Source: TMED27 sp050633165 | GTDB taxonomy: Bacteria; Pseudomonadota; Alphaproteobacteria; Micavibrionales; Micavibrionaceae | DNA: 27,520 nucleotides | NCBI GenBank assembly: GCA_050633165.1 | Contig: JBOEFZ010000006.1 | Location: forward strand, 1 to 27,520 | Direction: 5' to 3' | In this document: positions 14,067-22,007 of the stretch, in pieces | Position numbering within the stretch: position 1 is the stretch's first letter | How the letters are laid out: each line of letters begins with the position of its first letter | Program-made: the position numbers and the translations under genes | Notes under the pieces: model-generated | Database searches by the model: none | What the model was told of the DNA's origin: nothing | What the model saw: only the letters and a program-made list of their open reading frames with translations

Positions 14067-15995
14067 TTAGCCCTTTTTCTTCTTACCCTTAAAAGATCGT
14101 TGCTTCTTCTTCCCAAGGGGCGCCCCATCTTTTTTCACGCGTTTATTTTTCGGTTTATCGCTTTTTGGTTTGTCTCCGGCTTCGCCTTTATATGGCTTCT
14201 TGTGACCGTCATCTTTTTGTTTATCGCCCCTAGGCTTATCCCCCAAAGGCACATCATCAGATTTACCTTTATGCTTCTTCTTTTTGAAGCCATCTTTAGG
14301 TTCATCGTTATAGGGTTTTTTGTCACTATACGATTTCTTCTTACCATTCTTTCTGTTGGGTCTGTTACTGCGATCAATGCGGCCTTTGGCTGCTTCAGGG
14401 ACGTAATTAAGACGTGTCACTGTAATATTTTTCTCTAACGTGCCCCCATCGCTCACGAGCTCGAAAAATTTATCAACGCAATCGGCTGCGAGCTCGGCAA
14501 AGGTTTCTTTACCATGGATATGTATGGAGCCAATTTTACGGTTCGTCATATTCCCTGCACCACACAGCATCGGAACAATCCATTTGGGTTCGGCGCCATC
14601 ATCACGTCCAACGGAAAGAGAGACCCAAACGCTGTTTTTAAAATCATCGTTACGGTTTTTCTTATCGTGTTTTTCGGCTGGTACGAAATCCAGTAATTCT
14701 TCAGGGGCAGGTTTTTGCTTGCTATGCATACGCAGCAAGGCTGCTGCAATTTGCTCGGCTCCATACGCATTTAAGAGTTTAGATGCGGCTTCTTTTTCAT
14801 CTTCCTTGATCGGCTCGGTAAGGGCCGGATCGGCAAAAAAGCGTTCTTGGTCACGCTTGGTAATATCTTCAATCGAAGGCGGCTTCCCCCATTTTGCACT
14901 GATTTTGGCGTTATTGAGCAAGCGCTCCGCGCGTGATTGCCAATTATGCGGCACGACAAGGGCACTGACACCTTTTGAGCCTGCACGCCCTGTACGCCCC
15001 GAACGGTGGAGGAGAATGTCTTTGTTTTTCGGAAGATCCGCGTGGATAACGAGGGCGAGACCCGGCAGATCAATTCCGCGCGCTGCAACATCAGTTGCGA
15101 CACACACGCTGGCACGGCCATCGCGGAGCGCTTGAAGCGCGTTGCTGCGCTCGGCTTGGCTTAATTCGCCAGAGATCGCAACAACCGAGAACCCGCGATT
15201 GGTCAAACGGCTTTTCATCAAATTAACAGCAGCGCGCGTTCCGCAAAAAATAATAGCATTCTGCGCTTCATGATAACGTAGCAGGTTAATGATCGCATTT
15301 TCACGGTCATTCGGCGCGATTGTTACGGCTTGGTATTCGATATCAAGATGCTGTTTCTCTTCTTCTTTTGTCGTCACGCGCAATGCATCTTTTTGATAAC
15401 GCTTCGCCATCCCCGTAATTGATTTCGGTACTGTCGCAGAGAATAATAAAGTCCGGCGGCCTTCCGGCGTTGTCTCCAAAATATATTCCAGCTCTTCACG
15501 GAAACCCATATCAAGCATTTCATCCGCTTCATCAAGAACAACAGCGCGCAATGCACTGGTATCAAATGCACCGCGCTCAATATGGTCGCGCAAGCGTCCA
15601 GGTGTCCCCACAACAATATGCGCGCCTCTCTCGAGCGCCCGTCGCTCCGTACGCGCATCCATTCCACCAACACAGGAAATAACGCTCGCCCCAGCACTCG
15701 CATAAAGCCATTCCAGCTCACGCTGCACCTGCAAGGCCAGCTCACGCGTGGGCGCGATAACCAGAGCAAAAGGCTTGGTACTTCTCTCAAAACGCTCCGC
15801 ATCTCCGAGTAACGTCTCGGCGCATGCCAAACCAAAGGCCACAGTCTTCCCCGACCCCGTTTGCGCGGATACAAGTAAATCTTGCCCTGTGAGCGCTGGA
15901 TCTAAAACCGTCTTTTGCACAGGGGTGAGCGTTTCATAGCCGCGCTCGGTAAGGGCTTGGCTTAGCGCAGGGTGAATGCGTTCAAATATGGTCAT
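14067..15995 (-). CDS. DEAD-box ATP-dependent RNA helicase with DbpA-type RNA-binding domain
   Basis: The 642-residue protein has all DEAD-box motifs: Q motif region (TPVQKTVL), AQTGSGKT (Walker A), PTRELALQ, TPGRL, DEAD, SAT, VATDVAARGIDLPG and HRSGRTGRAG. The helicase core occupies about 1-365. A domain near 470-545 (NRKIGSIHIHGKETFAELAA) resembles the DbpA/CsdA RNA-binding domain used to recognise structured rRNA. The last ~90 residues are very lysine-rich and low complexity, probably an RNA-binding tail. The roles expected are ribosome assembly and cold-adapted RNA remodelling. The frame opens at a TTG (16010), but ATG 15995 with AAAGAG upstream is the likely start. It is the first core-like gene after the accessory island and points toward it. 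Confidence 0.94.
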   Translation of the reverse strand: MTIFERIHPALSQALTERGYETLTPVQKTVLDPALTGQDLLVSAQTGSGKTVAFGLACAETLLGDAERFERSTKPFALVIAPTRELALQVQRELEWLYASAGASVISCVGGMDARTERRALERGAHIVVGTPGRLRDHIERGAFDTSALRAVVLDEADEMLDMGFREELEYILETTPEGRRTLLFSATVPKSITGMAKRYQKDALRVTTKEEEKQHLDIEYQAVTIAPNDRENAIINLLRYHEAQNAIIFCGTRAAVNLMKSRLTNRGFSVVAISGELSQAERSNALQALRDGRASVCVATDVAARGIDLPGLALVIHADLPKNKDILLHRSGRTGRAGSKGVSALVVPHNWQSRAERLLNNAKISAKWGKPPSIEDITKRDQERFFADPALTEPIKEDEKEAASKLLNAYGAEQIAAALLRMHSKQKPAPEELLDFVPAEKHDKKNRNDDFKNSVWVSLSVGRDDGAEPKWIVPMLCGAGNMTNRKIGSIHIHGKETFAELAADCVDKFFELVSDGGTLEKNITVTRLNYVPEAAKGRIDRSNRPNRKNGKKKSYSDKKPYNDEPKDGFKKKKHKGKSDDVPLGDKPRGDKQKDDGHKKPYKGEAGDKPKSDKPKNKRVKKDGAPLGKKKQRSFKGKKKKG

Positions 15996-16201
15996 ATACT
16001 GCTCTTTCAAAAAGGCGTGTAATCGCTATGTTATGTGCGGTGTATAGTGTTTCGGCGCATTGTACAACAAGTGCTTGAGAATAAACGGTTTTGACTTAAT
16101 CTTGAAAAGAAAAGTTAGCGGCAGACTGCAAGCACTGCCATTCAGTCTGCATTTCACCGACATTAGAGAATATTTCGCCGTGAGGCCCGCGTGTTGCGGG
16201 G

Positions 16202-16296
16202 CTTCATTAACCAGAATAAGTCGCTCATGATGATATCTCCCTTCATCATAAGTGAATCATCTTTAGGGAAGCATGTTTATAGGCCCTGACCCTAGC
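16202..16296 (-). mobile_element. Remnant of an IS5-family element (5' end)
   Basis: The sequence aaccagaataagtcgctcat parallels agccagaatatatcactcat, the transposase start region of the intact element. On the minus strand it still reads MSD-x-FWL before decaying. It ends with CCTGACCCTAG, the same terminal repeat as at 6897-6907. Only about 95 bp remain. Confidence 0.75.
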
Positions 16297-16327
16297 TGAG
16301 AACAGTTAGCTTTTGTCTGAAAGCACT
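16297..16327 (+). mobile_element. Remnant of an IS6-like right end
   Basis: gagaacagttagcttttgtc followed by tgaaagcact is a decayed version of the right terminus gagaaaagttagcgtttgtc/tgacagcact seen at about 7652-7682 and 13998-14027. It directly follows the IS5 terminal repeat, suggesting a degenerate nested IS6::IS5 structure like the one at 6038-7682. Confidence 0.65.
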
Positions 16328-16558
16328 TTTTAATCTGATATAAATCTACGGTTACGTAAACTAAATATTTACCTTCCCTTTACCCTTCCAAAAAAAACAT
16401 CAATTTATTACCATAAACCGCGAAAAACCTTGATTTTTCTGCGTTTTAGAAAGGTTCCGTTAATACTTATCCGAGATAATAAAAGCTGAAGAGGGCAATC
16501 CGTTAAGGGGTTAATGGATGCTTAAAATAAACAGGGTATTACCAAAAGCGAAATTATC

Positions 16559-17914
16559 ATGAGCGATAACATAGAAACCATCGGAAATAACGCACGCGCC
16601 ACACATACAAAATGCCGCGTCGCATACACAATCAATAACAGCCAGCCAGTCGCCTGCACCATTATCGGTGATCAGCCGCTCTTTTATATGGATTATGAAG
16701 GGCCATTCGAGGAAGAAGGCCTTTTCGATGATATTGATTTGGACGTACTCGAAAACGAGCTCCTGAATCTTCAACGTGAAATGGAAAGCTTTGATCGTTT
16801 TTCCGAAGGGTTCAGCGAAGCCCAATATAATACAGTCGAAAATTTCCTGAGCGATGCGGAATTTATCACAATCCCCGCCGGAAAAAGCGAGAGTAATGTT
16901 AAAACGCTCCTTGAAACACTTTCCAAAAGCCGCCTTGCAAAGGCTTATATCGATTGCGCCGCGCAATATAATGTCGAGATCGCCTATAGCAATCAAATCG
17001 AGCATGCTTCATACGAACGCAAAGCAGGGAAAATCCTGATCAATCCGTCTTTGGAAATCGCCGATCAACTTTTAACCGCATCACGCGAACTTCGCCGCCA
17101 TTACCAACATCGTCAAGGCGCATTAATCCACCCACTTATGTTCCACCCCGATAATGCGGTTTTGATTAACCGCGCACAAATTTGTGATCTTGTCGTTTCC
17201 ATGGTTCGTATTGCATGGGAACTTCAATTGGCGGATGAAAAATCCGCATGGGAAAAAATCGAGAATTCCTCCATGGCCGATCTCGGGCGTGCATTCGCCC
17301 GGGAGGCCTATCTGGACTTCCGCACCATCAATAATGGCGCGGCCACCGCCGCCGTTTTCGAAGCATGGTTCCTCTCCGAGCGTTGCCGCGCCGCCGATAA
17401 AACATTGATCCAACAAATGCTGACTGATAATCAGGGCTATGTCTTTGACCTCGAAGAAGCAACACAAAACATTACGCCTACATTGCTATCCGCCCTTGGC
17501 GAGATGCCATTCGGCAAAAATTACCTGGCAGAACATGCCCTTACAATTATGAATGATCCGGTATTTAGCGATATCCGCGACCGTTCAAACGCCAATTTCC
17601 TTTGGTTTATCAAGTTCGAGCGCTCTTTCCGTGAAACGGAACAGGGTCTGGAACACAAATTGCAACCTAATCTTCACCCTGCCGCATCTGGCGATCGCAA
17701 AGATGCAAAAATGAACAAAAAGGATGAAGATTATGTTGAATTCCGAACCCAACAAAGCGCCGAAATCATCACGCTTTACGCCGATAGCGCCACAGACGCA
17801 GATTCAAAAAACACTGGAAAACCTCAAAATCGCCTGTCACCAAAACAGCGAAGCCAGCGAAATAATGAGAAAGGCGCAGACATTATCTACTTGCGCCGCT
17901 GGTCAGGAGAGTAA
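16559..17914 (+). CDS. Protein of unknown function, possible DUF6782-like (degenerate metallopeptidase-like)
   Basis: I do not firmly recognise this 451-residue protein. It is soluble and mostly helical. A motif ASRELRRHYQHRQG (about 174-187) resembles the helix that carries zinc ligands in putative metallopeptidases of the DUF6782 type, but a standard HExxH is absent, so catalysis is doubtful. A second block, VRIAWEL ... DLGRAFAREAYLDF ... AAVFEAWFLSERCRAADKTL, recurs in the next gene with conserved AWEL, AA-x-F-x-x-WF and R-x-x-x-x-D positions, so the two are paralogs. The C-terminal ~65 residues are polar and overlap the next frame by about 180 bp. The gene is transcribed toward the core operon. 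Expression may depend on the IS-littered region upstream. Confidence 0.75.
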   Translation: MSDNIETIGNNARATHTKCRVAYTINNSQPVACTIIGDQPLFYMDYEGPFEEEGLFDDIDLDVLENELLNLQREMESFDRFSEGFSEAQYNTVENFLSDAEFITIPAGKSESNVKTLLETLSKSRLAKAYIDCAAQYNVEIAYSNQIEHASYERKAGKILINPSLEIADQLLTASRELRRHYQHRQGALIHPLMFHPDNAVLINRAQICDLVVSMVRIAWELQLADEKSAWEKIENSSMADLGRAFAREAYLDFRTINNGAATAAVFEAWFLSERCRAADKTLIQQMLTDNQGYVFDLEEATQNITPTLLSALGEMPFGKNYLAEHALTIMNDPVFSDIRDRSNANFLWFIKFERSFRETEQGLEHKLQPNLHPAASGDRKDAKMNKKDEDYVEFRTQQSAEIITLYADSATDADSKNTGKPQNRLSPKQRSQRNNEKGADIIYLRRWSGE

Positions 17915-19106
17915 CGAAACCCGATCAAATTTCGACAATGGAATCTTGCCCAAACCGGCAAATGATTATTCCGATAATGAGTATGAAGCCGTGGACAAAG
18001 AATTTGCATCATCGAGAGAAAAAAAATTAAACCCCGTTGACTCCGCGCAAGCGGAATATCAATGGGGCGCACGGGCTAGGTTCTATAAACCCCATACCCC
18101 GTCAAGACATTTTTTTAACGAATTGGAGCTAGAATCTCATTCCATTTCATGTCTATATGCAATTTCACACTCTGAGTTATCCACAGATTTATCCCCAAAT
18201 TTAGTTTCAGAGAATCGCACAAATTCTATGATTGTAAAATCGATTGATAAAAAAGAAATCCTGTCCTGGGCGCTCCATATTCTGGCGCAAAGCCCTACGG
18301 CGGAAATTATAATTGAAGAGGCGCTGGAGCGTGGTTGGCGCTTGGGTTTAGAGGAGCTGAACGGCCCTGATTTCCAAATCGACACCTCCGAATTCCTGAT
18401 TATCCTTGATAACCAGGGCTTCACGGAAAAATCCCTCGCGGGTTCCTTATATTTCCGCAACGCCATGTTGATGAGCCTTATCCGCGCCCTGCGCGATGTT
18501 TGGCAAGAATCCCGCTATGGCGATAGCGCGCAAGACCATCCCCCCGAAAGCATGCTTGCGCTGGAACGTGTTCGCGCGGCGGATTTAGATGTATTAACAA
18601 TCCTCATCGCATGGGAATTAAGATGCGAGGGTGAGCCGGAATTATGGCGCTATATGCTGGCGTGTGATCATAGTGATATGGCGATGCGTTTCTCCGGTTA
18701 TCTGGAGCGTGACCCTGCTGCAAATTTCACGCGTGAGGCTCTCGCCGCCGCCTTTACGCAATGGTTCATGAACCAAAAACGCGTTGATGCGTGCGATCAT
18801 GAAACCTTGAATATGATGGATGATCTGGTTGAGGAATGCGAAGATGAGAACCCCTTTGGGCGTGAGCGCCTTGAGACCATCGACATTGAACGCCTCTCCT
18901 GCCTCCCCGATCGCAGCGCGTATCTACAAGGTAAAGGCCGCACCATCCTTTCCGATCCCCTCTATGCCGGTATGGATGATGAGATTAACCAAGCGCATCT
19001 CATGCATATCATCTACGACCTCCAAGTCACCTACGCCGGAAACGTCCCCTTCCAAAACGCCGCATTAGCCGAGCGTATCTTCCCGCAAGATATGGCAGAG
19101 CATTAA
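17733..19106 (+). CDS. Second paralog of unknown function (DUF6782-like)
   Basis: This protein is related to the preceding one in its C-terminal half: LIAWELRCEGEPELWRYMLA, then AAAFTQWFMNQKRVDACDHE, matches the AWEL and WF blocks of the paralog. The residue stretch RALRDVWQESRYG stands where the paralog has RELRRHYQHRQG, so the Glu and His of a possible metal site are lost. The N-terminal ~165 residues are polar and not alignable. The ATG at 17733 has AAGG nine bases upstream and gives 457 residues with a ~180-bp overlap. ATG 18227 (MIVKSIDKKEIL) is a shorter alternative that would leave a 312-bp gap containing the DnaA-box cluster. The long stop-free N-terminal region favours real coding. 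Confidence 0.7.
   Translation: MLNSEPNKAPKSSRFTPIAPQTQIQKTLENLKIACHQNSEASEIMRKAQTLSTCAAGQESNETRSNFDNGILPKPANDYSDNEYEAVDKEFASSREKKLNPVDSAQAEYQWGARARFYKPHTPSRHFFNELELESHSISCLYAISHSELSTDLSPNLVSENRTNSMIVKSIDKKEILSWALHILAQSPTAEIIIEEALERGWRLGLEELNGPDFQIDTSEFLIILDNQGFTEKSLAGSLYFRNAMLMSLIRALRDVWQESRYGDSAQDHPPESMLALERVRAADLDVLTILIAWELRCEGEPELWRYMLACDHSDMAMRFSGYLERDPAANFTREALAAAFTQWFMNQKRVDACDHETLNMMDDLVEECEDENPFGRERLETIDIERLSCLPDRSAYLQGKGRTILSDPLYAGMDDEINQAHLMHIIYDLQVTYAGNVPFQNAALAERIFPQDMAEH
18177..18197 (+). promoter_or_regulatory. DnaA-box pair (candidate origin element)
   Basis: TTATCCACA at 18177-18185 is a perfect DnaA box. TTATCCCCA at 18189-18197 differs by one base and lies in the same orientation 12 bp on. 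The surroundings (18105-18250) are AT-rich. GANTC sites, methylated by CcrM in many alphaproteobacteria, occur at 17801, 17941, 18039, 18132 and 18212. The site is about 970 bp upstream of the DUF299 gene that borders the origin in Caulobacter and Rickettsia. It falls inside an open reading frame, which is unusual for an origin. Confidence 0.45.
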
Positions 19107-19152
19107 CAAAGCTATCATTGCCATTCTGCGCTAAGTTTCGCATAGTATCGGC

Positions 19153-20016
19153 ATGAGCGACACCGAACCCAAAAAATTCCATCTCCATCTTGTTTCCGAC
19201 GCGACGGGGACGACGCTGCTTGGGCTTGCACGCGCGGTTTTGGCGCAGTTTGAGGGGATAGAGCCGGTACAAAAATTCTGGCCGCTGGTGCGTTCAAAAC
19301 GCCAACTTGAACGCATTATAAAACGCATCGAGCAAAATCCCGGCCCTGTGATTTTCACGATGGTGGATAAGGATATGCGCCGCCGCCTCCAAGATATATG
19401 CGAGGAGCTGAACATTCCCGCCATCCCTGTCCTTGATCCGGTGATCCGCAACCTCTCTTCCTACCTCGGCATGCACGCGCAACGCGTTCCGGGTCTGCAA
19501 CATGCGATGGATGATGCTTATTTCAAACGGGTTGAGGCCATTGATTACGCCATGCGCCATGATGATGGCAAAACACTCAAAGGCTTGTCGGAGGCCGATG
19601 TTATTCTTGTTGGCGTGTCCCGAACCTCCAAAACGCCTACTTCCGTTTTCCTTGCGCGGCGCGGCGTGAAGACCGCGAACATCCCCCTCGTCCCAGGCGT
19701 CGAAGTGCCGCCGGAAAAATTCGCGCTGAAAAAACCGCTCTATGTTGGCCTCACCACCGCCGTTGAACGCCTCGTGCAATTACGCCGTACGCGCCTGCAT
19801 GCCAATGAAGAAGACGCGCAGCATTTCTCCGAAAATGAATATCTGGATTACGAGAAAATCGAGGACGAAGTCCGCAAAGCCCGCCGCTTATTTTCTAAAA
19901 ACGATTGGCCCGTCATTGATGTGACCAAGCGCAGCGTCGAGGAAACCGCCGCCGAAATCATGGCGCGCCTACAATCGCATCAGGAAAAATCATTGGAGGC
20001 AGGCGATGAATCCTGA
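19153..20016 (+). CDS. DUF299 bifunctional kinase/phosphotransferase (PPDK or PEP-synthase regulatory protein)
   Basis: The 287-residue enzyme belongs to the family that inactivates pyruvate phosphate dikinase or PEP synthase by ADP-dependent phosphorylation and reactivates it by phosphate-dependent dephosphorylation. Signatures: HLHLVSDATGTTLLGLARAV at the N-terminus, a P-loop-like GVSRTSKTP (154-162) followed by TSVFLARRGVKTANIPLVPG. Which dikinase it controls cannot be told from this window. Orthologs are the gene named RP001 beside the replication origin in Rickettsia and Caulobacter, where hemE lies on the other side. Here hemE is replaced by the two unknown paralogs. Its last 11 bp overlap maf. 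Confidence 0.93.
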   Translation: MSDTEPKKFHLHLVSDATGTTLLGLARAVLAQFEGIEPVQKFWPLVRSKRQLERIIKRIEQNPGPVIFTMVDKDMRRRLQDICEELNIPAIPVLDPVIRNLSSYLGMHAQRVPGLQHAMDDAYFKRVEAIDYAMRHDDGKTLKGLSEADVILVGVSRTSKTPTSVFLARRGVKTANIPLVPGVEVPPEKFALKKPLYVGLTTAVERLVQLRRTRLHANEEDAQHFSENEYLDYEKIEDEVRKARRLFSKNDWPVIDVTKRSVEETAAEIMARLQSHQEKSLEAGDES

Positions 20017-20593
20017 AATTATTTTGGCCTCCAAAAGCCGCGCCCGCAATGAAATGCTGCGCGGTGCAGGGATCACCTTCCAATCCATCCCCGCCGATAT
20101 CGATGAAAGCGCGATCATAAGAAACCGTCCTTCAAATGATGTTGCGTTGATTTTGGCGCAGCAAAAAGCCTTGGCAATCTCGAAACAAAACCCGAATGCT
20201 TACGTCATCGGCTCCGACCAAATCCTGACCTGCGAAGGGCAGATTTTTGAAAAGGCGAGCGATAAATCCGCCGCGCGCGCAAAACTCGAAACCCTGCGCG
20301 GTAAAACCCATCAACTCATCTCCGCCGCCGCGATTGCCAAAGGAAGTGAAATCCTCTGGCACGCCACTGATGCGGCAGAACTCACCATGCGGAATTTCGA
20401 TGATGATTTTCTGACTCGCTACCTCACCGCCGCCAAGGACGATGCCCTGTCTTGCGTCGGCGCGTACGCCTTGGAAAAATCCGGCATCACGTTATTTTCG
20501 GATATAAACGGCAATTACCACACCATCCTCGGCATGCCGCTTTTACCGCTGCTAGCCTATCTGCAAGATGAATTAGGAATTGAGCTATTATGA
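20006..20593 (+). CDS. maf: Maf-family nucleoside triphosphate pyrophosphatase
   Basis: Maf enzymes hydrolyse non-canonical or modified NTPs to NMP and pyrophosphate. The 195-residue sequence starts with the family motif ILASKSRARNEMLRGAGI (S-x-S-x-R), has the catalytic-region GSDQILTCEGQIFEKASDK, and conserved LRGKTHQLISA and C-terminal INGNYHTILGMPL. The DQ (rather than DT) after GS points toward the YceF-like (7-methyl-GTP) side of the family, but substrate assignment is uncertain. The ATG overlaps the preceding gene by 11 bp and the aroE start overlaps its stop (ATGA), so these are translated as one operon. Confidence 0.9.
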   Translation: MNPEIILASKSRARNEMLRGAGITFQSIPADIDESAIIRNRPSNDVALILAQQKALAISKQNPNAYVIGSDQILTCEGQIFEKASDKSAARAKLETLRGKTHQLISAAAIAKGSEILWHATDAAELTMRNFDDDFLTRYLTAAKDDALSCVGAYALEKSGITLFSDINGNYHTILGMPLLPLLAYLQDELGIELL

Positions 20594-21402
20594 TTAAAGC
20601 TGCCGTCATAGGCCACCCGATCGGCCACAGCAAATCCCCCCTCATCCATAATTACTGGATCAAGCAACATGGGCTAAGCGGAACATACGAGGCCATCGAC
20701 ATCGCCCCTCAAAACCTGAAATCCGATATCGCGCGATTAATCGATGAAGGCTATGCCGGCTTCAACGCCACCATCCCGCATAAAGAAGCTTTGTTCGAAT
20801 TATGCGATGAAACCGATCCTTTCGCGCGGCGGTGCAAGGCGGTGAATACGGTTGTTATCAAGGACGGCAAGCTTATAGGCTATAACACCGACCCGTTCGG
20901 CTATCTCGCCAATCTTGAGGCGCATTGCCCCACTTTTGATTACACCGGAAAAACCGCCCTCATCATCGGCGCGGGCGGTGCGGCGCGATCCATCGCCGCT
21001 GGCCTCATCGATAAGGGGATCGGCAAAATCCAAATCACCAACCGGACACGCGAACGCGCCAAAACCCTCATCACGGATCTAGGCACGGGCGAAATTATCG
21101 ATTGGGCCTCTCGCGCTGAGCACCTTGCAACGACCGACCTCATCATCAACACAACATCGTTGGGCATGAGCGGACAGCCCCCGCTCGACCTCGACCTCAC
21201 TACCCTCCCGCAAAGCGCAGTGGTAAGCGACATCGTCTATGCTCCATTGGAAACCGATCTCCTCCGCGCGGCACGGATGCGCGGCAATCAGGCCGTCACC
21301 GGCATCGGCATGCTCCTCCACCAAGCGCGCCCCGCCTTTGAAAAATGGTTCGGCGTTATGCCGGCGGTGGACGAGGAACTGGAAAGGCTGGTGCTTGAGT
21401 GA
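20590..21402 (+). CDS. aroE: Shikimate dehydrogenase
   Basis: AroE reduces 3-dehydroshikimate to shikimate with NADPH in aromatic amino acid biosynthesis. The N-terminal domain shows IGHPIGHSKSPLIHNYWIKQ, the catalytic Lys in FNATIPHK (K65) and Asp in GYNTDPFG (D101). The Rossmann domain has ALIIGAGGAARSIAAGL and the NADP-binding basic turn ITNRTRERAKTL. The C-terminal INTTSLGM and GMLLHQARPAFEKWFG are also typical. The 270 residues are the usual length. It overlaps maf by 4 bp (ATGA) and coaE by 4 bp (GTGA), so all three are tightly coupled. Confidence 0.97.
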   Translation: MIKAAVIGHPIGHSKSPLIHNYWIKQHGLSGTYEAIDIAPQNLKSDIARLIDEGYAGFNATIPHKEALFELCDETDPFARRCKAVNTVVIKDGKLIGYNTDPFGYLANLEAHCPTFDYTGKTALIIGAGGAARSIAAGLIDKGIGKIQITNRTRERAKTLITDLGTGEIIDWASRAEHLATTDLIINTTSLGMSGQPPLDLDLTTLPQSAVVSDIVYAPLETDLLRAARMRGNQAVTGIGMLLHQARPAFEKWFGVMPAVDEELERLVLE

Positions 21403-22007
21403 TAATTATCGGCCTCACCGGATCCATCGGCATGGGAAAATCGACGGCGGCGAGCATGCTCCAAAGCCTCGGTATCCCCACCCATGATTCCGACACCGCC
21501 GTTCATGATATCCTGAGTAATGACCCCAAGGCGATCACCGCCATCAAAACCGCCTTCCCTCGCTGGCGCTATTTCGGTCTTTATACGCGCGGCGGTATTA
21601 ACCGTAAAACGCTCGGCAAGATTGTTTTTAAAAATGAAGCCAAACGCAAAATGCTCGAAGGCATCCTCCACCCCCGCGTCCAAAAATGCCAAAGTGATTT
21701 CATCCGTCAACAACGGACAAGCGGCAAGGATATGGTCGCCCTCGACATCCCGCTCCTCTTCGAAACAGGGGCAGAGCAGCGCGTCGATGTCACCATCAAT
21801 GTCTCCGCCCCCGCGCATATCCAAGCCGCCCGCGTCCTTGCCCGCCCCAATATGAGCGAAGAAAAATTCGCCGCCATCAAGGCCGCGCAAATGGACGACG
21901 CCGAAAAATCCGCCCGCGCCGATTACGTCCTCCCCAGTGGCTTAGGCCGCGCGCATATGATAAAAGAGCTAAAGAAAATCATTCTTCAGATTAGAGACAA
22001 TAAATAA
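21399..22007 (+). CDS. coaE: Dephospho-CoA kinase
   Basis: CoaE phosphorylates the ribose 3'-OH of dephospho-CoA, the last step of CoA biosynthesis. The P-loop GLTGSIGMGKST (5-16), the HDSDTAVHDI segment with substrate-binding Asp, and the lid/CoA region HPRVQ ... DIPLLFETGAE are present. At 202 residues the length is normal. The start is a GTG overlapping the aroE stop (GTGA, 21399-21402); no in-frame ATG lies early enough to include the P-loop. It ends directly before the ATG of the amidotransferase gene. Confidence 0.96.
   Translation: MIIIGLTGSIGMGKSTAASMLQSLGIPTHDSDTAVHDILSNDPKAITAIKTAFPRWRYFGLYTRGGINRKTLGKIVFKNEAKRKMLEGILHPRVQKCQSDFIRQQRTSGKDMVALDIPLLFETGAEQRVDVTINVSAPAHIQAARVLARPNMSEEKFAAIKAAQMDDAEKSARADYVLPSGLGRAHMIKELKKIILQIRDNK

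Larger units (their letters stand above)
16011..16558. other. 548-bp intergenic region with insertion-sequence remnants
   Basis: This divergent region separates the helicase from the first unknown protein. Its middle holds IS-derived pieces (described separately at 16202-16296 and 16297-16327). A possible further decayed IS6 right end lies at about 16097-16128 (aaaagttagcg ... gcaagcact). The last 230 bp are AT-rich and must carry the promoter of the gene at 16559. TTAAGGGGTTAA at about 16503-16514 is a direct pair of TTAA but with 4-bp spacing, unlike a CtrA site. No gene is supported. Confidence 0.6.

Noticed and set aside
14440..15135. 231-residue plus-strand frame opposite the DEAD-box helicase
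   Set aside because: The composition is that of an antisense shadow (Ser/Pro/Arg-rich) and the helicase motifs occupy the other strand.
16503..16514. TTAA-N4-TTAA as a CtrA binding site
   Set aside because: CtrA half sites are spaced by seven bases; the spacing here does not fit.
16511..17005. 164-residue minus-strand frame opposite the first unknown protein
   Set aside because: No ribosome site or motif; the plus-strand frame is longer and has a paralog supporting it.
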